Of a DNA stretch of 64,000 nt, positions 56,286 to 64,000 are shown in pieces. Both the position numbers and the translations under genes were made by a program. The first letter of the stretch is position 1. Each line of letters opens with the position of its first letter. The notes under the pieces are model-generated. The model searched no databases, was not told the DNA's origin, and saw nothing but the letters and a program-made list of their open reading frames with translations. Source of the stretch: Linyphia triangularis (Eukaryota > Arthropoda > Arachnida > Araneae > Linyphiidae); NCBI GenBank assembly GCA_963978545.1, contig OZ021729.1, positions 6,755,501 through 6,819,500 on the forward strand, given 5' to 3'.

Positions 56286-57787
56286 CTTTGCCTTATATAT
56301 ATAGAGATTATAGTTTGGTTTTATGCTAAAGTAATACATTTCATTTTTAGTCCTGCTTAGAGAAAACTAGCATTATACTTTCTGTCTGGAACAAATGATT
56401 ATTATTAAACAAACGAGTAATCTTTGCAGAAATTATTGCTGAAAAACCTCGAAAAAATTATTAAATTCTATCCAGTAATTTTGGCAAAAATACGTGCACG
56501 AAGTAACTATTTTTAAGAAGTAAATTCCTCTGTTAAATTGCTAAAAAAAAATTAAGTTTTACTATTAATATACTTTTCAAGAGAAAGTAAAATCCTCTTT
56601 TCTTTTTTGGTTAGGAAAATATGTTAAAAAGTATTTAAAAATTAATTAACAAAATGTTCTTAATAATTATTGTATTTTGAAATGCAATTATGTTGTCCAA
56701 GAGCGCAAACAGAATTATTTGCAGGGAGGTGCAGATCGCTAACAGGGAGGTACAAGGCTACAAAAGTCTTTGTTTAATCTTATATTTTTCAAAAACGGGA
56801 ATCGGACTTCCTAATTTGATTTTAGTTAATAGCTGTACATAATTTTTTACTCGAATTGATAATTTACTACTTATATATTTTGTTCTTGTGAATTACTTCT
56901 TCCACATTACTTTATTTTTCGAAAGGCAGGAGGGAGTGTAAGTGCATGTTTCTTATATGTCCCTGACATTGTCTCTAGTATAAAAATCACAGTGTTTCGC
57001 GTAGATAATTTTGGGTGATAGCAATAATCTGCCAGGATTTTACAAAGAAGAATTTTTCCAGAATTTGTTTGATTAACCTTTTTTACAACGCTAAATTAGA
57101 GTCGCCTATTAGATCAATATTTTTCATTTATTTTATTTCGTGTTGTAGTGCGATTTCCATCCACTTTTACACGTTTAATTAATTTCTTCGAAACTGCAAT
57201 TTGAAAATTAAAAAAAATTGTTTTGAAATGGAGCCTTTGTACTACTCATGTTTACTGAATTGGTTCAAGACTGTGAGAATGCATTCTATCTGCAAGTGAT
57301 AAATGCCTCCCCTCCCCTCATAAAAGCACTTCGAAAAATTATCCCCTTTATTCAGGAAAGAGGGGGTTATTTATTAAACAAAAATGAAATATTAAATGAA
57401 TTTGATGGAACTTTAACTAAAATGTGAAGGGAATTTACTTAAAATATGACATTAATTAAGTATTAATAAAATGCCATAAAATATTAAAAACACTAATTAA
57501 AATTAATTACACATTAAATAAAATAATTCACAATTAAATAAAATAATTCACAATTAAATAAAAAAAAACTAGTTATAAACTCATTAACAATTAATTACGC
57601 ATTAATTAACAAATAATTAAATAATAATTAAAAAAATATGCACTAATTTTGCATTAATAAAATTTAATTAATAATAGATTGACAAATTAATAGATTTTCT
57701 ACTTTTACACCGTACTTGTCTTGGATTTTAGTCGGCAAATGTATGTTTAACGCCCCCCCCCAATTGAAATTCTTAGCGACGGCCCTG

Positions 57788-57956
57788 GGGGGGGAGTTGC
57801 ATTTTTCCTAACATTTTCGACGTCGGCCCACCACCGATACAAATAAGAAGCTTTGACAGCATAATAATAAAAGCAGAATTCTATCAATAATTGCAAGTTA
57901 TGGAAGCATCGCATATACTCACATTCTTTTATTTTTTCCAAATTATTTTTTTAAAT
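57788..57956. other. Short intergenic segment
   Basis: Poly-G flank then unassigned sequence. Confidence 0.4.
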
Positions 57957-57960
57957 ATAT

Positions 57961-58690
57961 TGTTGCGTTGATGGGTTCGAAAGATTTGAAGCCAAAGCAG
58001 ATCAAAACTTGCAGAAATTTATTCCGATATAACTCTTCGCAGATTCTGTTACAACTCCAGAACTTCTCGTTCTAGTAGACTCAATACAGCTCTTTACACA
58101 ACAATAGAGCACAAAACAGCAGTTAAAAACTTGACAACACAACTACTAAAAATCGCCGCAAAATACAATGCAATACAGTTCACTTTCGGAACTCTTTGAA
58201 TGCTCGCTGAGAGACAGCTGACTCAGTAACTCCAGTCAGTCAGTAACTCAACTCAGTCAACTAACTCAACTCATGGCCGGGCTTATATAGTAAAGTCAAT
58301 CCTTCGTGAATCTTCTAGAGATAGAAATTTGGAGGACTTTCCAGATTGTAGTCGAAAAGCCCTATACATATAGATAGGACCAAAAATGTCAACAAATGGT
58401 CGCCAAGTTTGGTGACATTTGGCGGTTTCTCGCCAAATTTGGCGATAAAAATTAGTTGCCAACTTGGCTCTATCTTGCCTATTTGGCGAGATTTCCATTA
58501 CCATAATGTTAAATGCCCTGCTCCTTGTAAAACTCGCTTCCCATCGTTACCTCTGTAAAACTCGTTATCAATCATTAAGAGACACATTGCAGGAAAACAA
58601 ACTCTTGCACTGCCTTATGCGAAATGTACATAATTTTTTTTACATAATTAATGCTATGAAATATTTACAAATATGCAGAAATTCGTAACA
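57961..58690 (-). mobile_element. Solo LTR, LTR-1
   Basis: TGTTGCG...CGTAACA, 730 bp, TSD ATAT at 57957-57960 and 58691-58694. On the minus strand: TTGGCGA motif cluster, then a TATA box (about 58285, complement of 'cttatatag'), then AATAAA (complement at 58019-58024). Confidence 0.9.
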
Positions 58691-58694
58691 ATAT

Positions 58695-59103
58695 ATTACA
58701 AGAAAATTATCAAGGTAATTAATAATAAAAAAAAAACTGAGATGTCCCTTACAGAATGATTTAGTTACTTGATATTAATGAAGTTACTTTAGCTAACACT
58801 AAATGATAATTTTATTTTAGAATTATTTTTATAAACAATTCCGAAAAGTGATCCTCCCCCTTCATCATCTTAAGTTTCAACCATATTCCTTAGCAGCATC
58901 TCCCAAGTGTAACACTTGTTCCTGATAAACCTTAAATTGGGAACAGGAGTGCGGACTCTAAGAGGAATGCTTTATGTTGATATTTGCTTTAAGTGCAAAG
59001 TGTATAAAAATGTATTTTTCAACATCTTTTGTACTGCGAGTGCAGCTAGCACAATACCAATTCTCACTGGACTACATATGGATCGGGTAATCTTTGTTTA
59101 AAA
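58695..59103. other. Intergenic, nothing recognised
   Basis: No gene; one 61-aa frame without a domain. Confidence 0.5.
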
Positions 59104-59148
59104 TTAGGGGTGTAGAACATAGCACCACTTTCAATTACACTATAATAC

Positions 59149-59911
59149 TGTTGCGTGGATGGGTTCGAAAGATTTGAAGCCAAAGCAGATCAAAACTTGT
59201 AGAAGTTTCTTCCACTATAACTCTTCGCAGATTCCTTTACAACTCGAGAACTTCTCGTTCTAGTAGACTCAATACAGCTCTTTTCACAACAATAGAGCAC
59301 AAAACAGCAGTTAAAAACTTGACAAAACAATTGCTGCAAAAGACAATGCAATACAGTTCGCTTTCGAACTACTCTGAATGCTCACTGAGACTCAGTATCT
59401 CAACTCAGCAATTCCAGTCAACTAACTGACTCGAACTCAGTCAACTAACCCCCACCAACTCCACTCACAGCCGGTCTTATATAGAGGAGGCGAACTTTCG
59501 TGAATCTTCCAGAGACAGACATTTGGAGAACTTTCCAGATCGTAGTAGAAAAGCCCTATACATGTACACGGGGACCGAAAATGTCGCCAATTGGTCGCCA
59601 AGTTTGGCGACATTTGGCGATTTCTTTCCAAATTTGGCGACAAAAATTAGTCGCCAAAACCGTCGCCAACTTTGCTCTATCTCGCCAAATTGGCGAAATT
59701 GCCATTACCATAATATTAAATACCTGCTCCTTGTAAAACTCACTTCCCAGCGTTACCTCTGTAAAACTCGTTATCAAGCATTAAGACACACATTGCGGGG
59801 AAGCAAACTAAAGACGAACTATTGCACTGCCTTATGTGAAATGTACATAAATTTTTCTATTTACGAAATTAACACTACGAAATATTTACAAATATACAAA
59901 AATTCGTAACA
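59149..59911 (-). mobile_element. Solo LTR, LTR-1, inserted in repeat B
   Basis: TGTTGCG...CGTAACA, 763 bp, TSD ATAC at 59145-59148 and 59912-59915. Removing it restores the 'aatatagtgtaattg' region of repeat B on the minus strand. Confidence 0.92.
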
Positions 59912-60302
59912 ATACTGACATGGATTGATGTTATTTAACGTTTTGATATTCAGAAAAAAAAATGGCTGTATGGCGATAATTTGGTGATAGTTTTCGATAT
60001 TTCTTACAAAATCCTTTCTTGTAACTGAAACAGAGGAGAGGAGAAAAAACGGTCGTTGATGAACGGTGCTCAAGGGAAGAGAATTCTGTTTTGAAGACAT
60101 TCATTTTTCACCTTTTAATGCCTTTATAACATTTTCAAGGGAATTTCGGAGATGAGTACACTTAGAACACCTTAAGTCCTTACCACAGCGATTTTGATCA
60201 TAATCGTAAGAGTTCTTGCAATTATTGAAAAACAAGATTTTTTTTTTCAATGGGAGTTACCTTATGCGCAGGCGCAATTTTGATAACAACTCTAATATTC
60301 CG

Positions 60303-60965
60303 AGAAGCGACTGCAATTTTTGGACCCCATCGAACATCATTCTGAATTTCTTATAGAAATTGTAGAAAAGTGAGTAGATTACGAATCCACTGGTCTGCCG
60401 TGTCAAAAATGGCCGAAACTGGTCAAAAATCGACTTTTAATAAGTTGAACTAAATCCAATTGCCAAATGCGCCATAACTTGCCAAATAATGAGGAGCATT
60501 TTTTTTTTTATTTGGTAACCCTCACTCTTTAATTTTCAATTAAGAAGGATGCAGACGATTCAAATACCTGGCGACGGCTTTCTTGTATCTTTTAAAAATG
60601 AGCCAAGTTGGCAATAAACATTACGTCACTGATGACGTAACTGATGTCGCCAATTTGGCTTACTTTTAAAAGATACAAGAAAGCCGTCGCCAGAGATCAG
60701 AAATCGTATGCGGTTTTTCTCATTGAAAATCAAAATGCAGTGGGTTGCTTTACGAAAAAGTTTGCTCTCTTTTTGGCAAGTTATGACATATTTTGGCAAT
60801 CGGATTTTAGTTCAACTCATTCCAAGTCGATTTTTGATCAGTTTCGGCCATTTTTGCCACGGCAGACCAGTGGATTCGTAATCTACTCACTTTTCTCCAA
60901 TTTCTATAAAAAATTCAGAATGATGTTCGATGGGCTCCAAAAATTGCAGTCGCCTTTCAGTCTAT
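60303..60965. mobile_element. Palindromic element, about 660 bp, inserted in repeat B
   Basis: Inverted arms: 'gcgactgcaatttttggacc' at the left and 'tccaaaaattgcagtcgcc' at the right, meeting at 'acgtcactgatgacgt' near 60635. Flanked by TA-containing sequence. Half copies are at 1-620. Non-coding. Confidence 0.8.
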
Positions 60966-61119
60966 AATGTTAGGTCCCATGGCCACCACTAACCCATTCA
61001 CCAAATTTGAACATCGTAGACCAATTCGTTCGGGAGTTATGAGGACCACGTATATATTTCTTACCTTCAGTTTCCTGTCTGGAATTGATGATTGGACCTT
61101 AGATAAGTTCGACTGTACC

Positions 61120-61370
61120 TGAATGTCGATCACTTGAGATGCTATCTAAAACAATGCTGTTATATATGTAGCAAGACAACGCACTGCAATGAGCCAAAAA
61201 AACAAGTAAATGCAGAAGAGAAACATCTGCCACATGGTAGAAACTTCAAACGTCAACACTGTGTTTTGTTAAATAGTTATACATTTCAATGAAGAAAACC
61301 TGTTATGAATGATTGGTATTAAATCTCAAGTTTAGAATTTTAATTCAGTTGCTCCCTCAACTGATGAAAT
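61120..61370 (-). repeat. Repeat C, copy 2
   Basis: Matches 14965-15210 as described there. Confidence 0.6.
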
Positions 61371-61456
61371 GCAATGACAATACAATAGTAAAAGTTGGTT
61401 CCCCATCTTTAGTAAAATGTCAAAAGGGAGAATCCGTGTCATCACACGGAGTTGTA

Positions 61457-63206
61457 CGGAAAAAAAAAATCCGAACAATGGCTATACTTTGTATTCTAGT
61501 TGATGAAATAACAAAAGTCAAGTACCGTTGTAAATTGTGAAAGATCTTTACTAATTGTAAATAAATTTTTATCATGCGCGGTCATCTACATATTAAAATT
61601 AAACCAAATTTAAAAAGTTTAATGGTAATTCCATATTATTGTTACAAATTTCTGTATACTTATAAATATTTCGTAGTATTAATTATGTAAAAAGATAAAT
61701 TTATGTACATTTCGCATAAGGCAGTGCAAGAGTTTGCTTTCCTGCAATGTGTCTATTAATGCTCGATAACGAGTTTTACAGAGATAACGCTGGGAAGCGA
61801 GTTATACAAGGAGCAGGGCATTTAACATTATGGTAATGGCAATCTCGCCAAATTGGCGAGATAGAGCCAAGTTGGCGACGGTTTTGGTGACTTATTTTAG
61901 TCACCAAATTTACAATAAATCGTCAAATGTCGCCAAACATGGCGACCATTTGGCGAAATTTTCGGTCCCCATGTACATGTATAGGACTTTTCGACTATGA
62001 TCTGGAAAGTCCTCCAAATTTCTATCTCTAGAAGATTCACGAAGGATTGACTTTCCTATATAAGCCCTGCCATGAGTCCGTTCACTGACTGAAATTTCTG
62101 AGTTAGTTGAGTACTGACTGAGTGGAGTTATTGACTTGGTTGTCTGTCAGCGAGCATTCAGAGAGTTCCGAAAGCGAACTGTATTGCATTGTCTTTTGCG
62201 GCGATTTAGCAGTTGTGTGTCAAGTTTAACTGCTGTTTGTGCTATATTATTGTGTATAGAGCTGTATTGAGTCTACTGGAACGAGATGTTCTGGAGTTGT
62301 AAGAGAATTTGCGAAGAGTTATATCGGAATAAATTTCTGCAAGTTTTGATCTGCTTTGACTTCAAATCTTTCGAACAAATCCACGCAACAATATTAGAGC
62401 ATATTTAGATTTAGAATCCAAAAAAAAAAAGAAAAAAAAAAAAACGTCTAAATAACAAACTTCATAATTTTCCAATGAGTGGTTGATAATTTAAATGATA
62501 TAAAAAAATTGTAAATTAATGTTAAAAAGAAAATTATTTATTTTGGCCATAAATTCTTATATTGTTAATATATTTTAGCAATTTTTATTTGAAAGGATAG
62601 TTTGTTTAAGGCCAAACATAAATAGCATACAACTTGTGTATTAAACAGTTTTGTAATAATTAATTAAAAAATAAGTTTTAAATTTTTTTTTAAATAGAAA
62701 GATATATATATATATATTTTTGCTTTCATTAGAATAATCATGGCCGAAAACTCCTTAGGAATTTTTTTCATTCCAATTTAACTTTTGGTTCTCGATATTT
62801 TAGCAAAAATGGAAAAAAGCTCACTTTAAGGAACCGCGTAATAGATTATGTCTTGAAGCATGCAAAACGTTCGAATCAACCCGCGTTAAAGAAATTTGCC
62901 CTCAAGATCGGAAAAAACATTTTCGCTCATAAGTGACGTGTTTCTCATCTAGGACTGAAATTTGGTATCTAGGGTAAACGAGGTATTCTAAATCGAATGA
63001 AAACATAAAAAATAAAGGTTCGTATTGAAATTTTTAAAGATAAGAGTTAAACTTACTTAGTATACAGCCCCTAAGAAAAAAGAATTCGCGTTAGACATAT
63101 TGAAAATTGTAAACAAAACCACAAGATTCTACAAAAATTAGAACCGAAGATATGGGGCCATCGTTCGATGTTTTTTTTTTTTTTTTTTTTTTTTTTTTGC
63201 GTACTG
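61457..63206. mobile_element. Tc1/mariner-like element, copy 2, internally deleted, with LTR inside
   Basis: Same ends as 17955-19662: left 'cggaaaaaaaaaatccgaac', right '...gcgtactg', bordered by TA (61455-61456, 63207-63208). Shared interior landmarks are 'ggtcatctacatattaaaa', 'tcgctcataagtga' and 'aaccgaagatat'. Without the LTR it is about 1.0 kb, so it lost about 0.7 kb. The right end has a long poly-T. Confidence 0.72.
61640..62390 (+). mobile_element. Solo LTR, LTR-1, sense on plus strand
   Basis: TGTTACAAAT...CACGCAACA, 751 bp. In order: motif cluster TCGCCAA/TTGGCGA (61846-61960), TATA box 'cctatataagccc' (62055), AATAAA (62328) and the CA end. Flanks TTAT and ATAT match 3 of 4. The 17955 sister element shows the uninterrupted site. 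Confidence 0.9.
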
Positions 63207-63208
63207 TA

Positions 63209-63600
63209 CCTTAGTTGTACCCATACGAGTCTCGGCGGATATTCTCGAAGGGGGGGGGGGGGTAGATTTCCGGACACCCTTTCTTTTATGACCTACCTTT
63301 TTGATTTATGCAGGGGTCAAAGTGACAAAATTAAAATTTATAGGATTTTTTTAAAAAAAATATAGGACAATTTAAAACATCAAATAACTGCACACAGTTG
63401 CTACTGAACTTAAAAATTAACTCGTTATACATTTATATACGCGTTATATTGTATTTAAGAGAATCAAAACACACCTTTTAAAAAAAAGAAATCTCCTGAT
63501 CCTGAATATGTCATCCATTATCGTCTCAATATTCCATCCCTAAATGAAGTTTTATTAATTACATTATTTGCAATCTTGAGTCTTTTGCTTCCAGCATCTA
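63209..63600. other. Intergenic; poly-G tract
   Basis: Poly-G at 63250-63262. No gene or repeat assigned. Confidence 0.45.
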
Positions 63601-63607
63601 TAACTGC

Positions 63608-63886
63608 TTGAACTGCTCCAATTTATTTAAGTATTTTCTTTTTATCTCTGCTTGCAGTCTTTTGCTGGTTCAGATTTATTGTTCAGTGTCGGTTGGATTG
63701 GCGGCGAAAATTGGGAGATTTAGCGCCGAATGTGGCGAACCGGGGACTTGGTTTTCCGGAAACCCTAGTGACCGTTTGGATTTGACAACACAAAGTATTG
63801 ACGTCATTTTCAATTTTGACGACATTTATGAAAAAATCGTGGCTAATATTCCGAATCCGGTACTGATTCTGCGCTGCGGTGATTGA
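63608..63886 (+). other. Unrecognised 92-codon open frame
   Basis: Starts with a hydrophobic stretch (FLFISACSLLLVQIY) that could be a signal or membrane segment, but its 3' end runs into hairpin repeat F. No domain; probably repeat-derived. Confidence 0.2.
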
Positions 63887-64000
63887 CAAAAAACGGCAGC
63901 CCTGCCATTTTCTTAAGAGCAAGAGAACTGCCTATGGTTGTCATAATTAGGCGCGATTTAATGTAAACAATTCGTGGCGCAGAATCCGTATCGGATTTGG
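63855..64000. repeat. Hairpin repeat F, copy 2 (reaches window end)
   Basis: Inverted ends 'ccggtactgattctgcgctg' and 'ggcgcagaatccgtatcgga', similar in layout to 45666-45810. May continue past the window. Confidence 0.6.

Larger units (their letters stand above)
53747..56307 (-). mobile_element. Helitron carrying a 148-bp tandem array
   Basis: Read on the minus strand it starts TCTCTATATATATAAGGC after an A and ends '...gcacgggtattcagctag' before a T. The uninterrupted counterpart in hAT-1 copy 1 (33665-33680, 'aataatatagtag') shows the insertion is exactly between A and T. Near the 5' end is a (TCAC)n run. Length 2561 bp, no ORF for Rep/helicase. About 2.2 kb of it is the tandem array. Confidence 0.87.
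53002..57787. mobile_element. hAT-1, copy 2, lacking its left end, with a Helitron inside
   Basis: Follows 32920-35127 segment by segment and ends with the same 'ttcttagcgacggccctg' terminus at 57787. It is interrupted by the Helitron at 53747-56307. The CAGGGACGACG end was not found, so the left part was lost or replaced by the inverted-repeat arm. Confidence 0.8.
59104..61075 (-). repeat. Repeat B, copy 6, inverted, split by an LTR and a palindrome
   Basis: On the minus strand the copy ends 'gttctacacccctaa' followed by T (59104). It continues after the LTR with 'tgacatgg', the 'cagtttcagttacaagaaa' region and 'cgcgcataagg', is interrupted by the palindrome at 60303-60965, and resumes with 'ggtcctcataactcccgaac'. 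Confidence 0.78.

Noticed and set aside
57961..59911. Full-length LTR retrotransposon between two direct LTRs
   Set aside because: The interval between them is only 458 bp and each LTR has its own TSD (ATAT, ATAC), so they are independent solo LTRs.
63071..63365. Poly-F and poly-K frames near 63170-63200
   Set aside because: They result from the poly-T run at the end of the Tc1/mariner-like copy.

Overview
This is an AT-rich, intron-era style eukaryotic window, almost certainly arthropod and most likely a spider or other arachnid. The reasons are an intronless MATH-BTB (TDPOZ-like) gene of the kind expanded in spiders, tRNA-derived SINEs, jockey/RTE-type LINE relics, and hAT, piggyBac, Tc1/mariner-like and Helitron remnants. 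There are no operons or prokaryotic signals. Only one convincing host-type gene is present: a MATH-BTB protein on the minus strand (37193-38734). One transposon gene is intact, a LINE gag-like ORF (5909-7264). Almost everything else is repeats, many nested, and in many cases boundaries can be fixed to the base by target-site duplications (TSDs) or by empty sites in a sister copy.

Left third (1-20 kb): half-palindromic elements, a solo LTR with an internal duplication (632-1865), a hairpin MITE inside a long unclassified repeat ('repeat B'), two decayed LINE copies (one keeping an intact gag), an LTR-like pair with TATA boxes, tRNA-SINEs including a head-on nested pair, an 800-bp foldback element, a Helitron relic split by LINE sequence, a complete short Helitron (15412-16175), a piggyBac-type MITE, and a 1.7-kb Tc1/mariner-like element that splits another repeat B copy.

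Middle (20-41 kb): a 180-bp tandem array with one inverted unit beyond it, a 22/66-bp minisatellite with a SINE in it, repeat B with an ATCGAT-rich hAT-type MITE inserted, a 421-bp tandem array broken by a 3.3-kb hAT-like element with a perfect 8-bp TSD, piggyBac- and hAT-type MITEs, the MATH-BTB gene, and an RTE-type reverse transcriptase relic, itself cut by a second ATCGAT MITE.

Right third (41-64 kb): a large inverted repeat with arms of about 3.86 kb (41577-45431 and 48476-52339), whose outer edge on both sides is the terminus of a hAT-like element; a Helitron whose empty site is visible in another repeat B copy; a second 3.3-kb-family hAT copy invaded by a minus-strand Helitron that carries a 148-bp tandem array; and three solo LTRs sitting in or next to older repeats. 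The LTRs carry a cluster of TCGCCAA/TTGGCGA motifs upstream of a TATA box.

The genes do not form a pathway. The value of the window is its stratigraphy: LTRs, SINEs and MITEs are youngest; Helitrons and hATs are intermediate; repeat B and the LINE relics are oldest.
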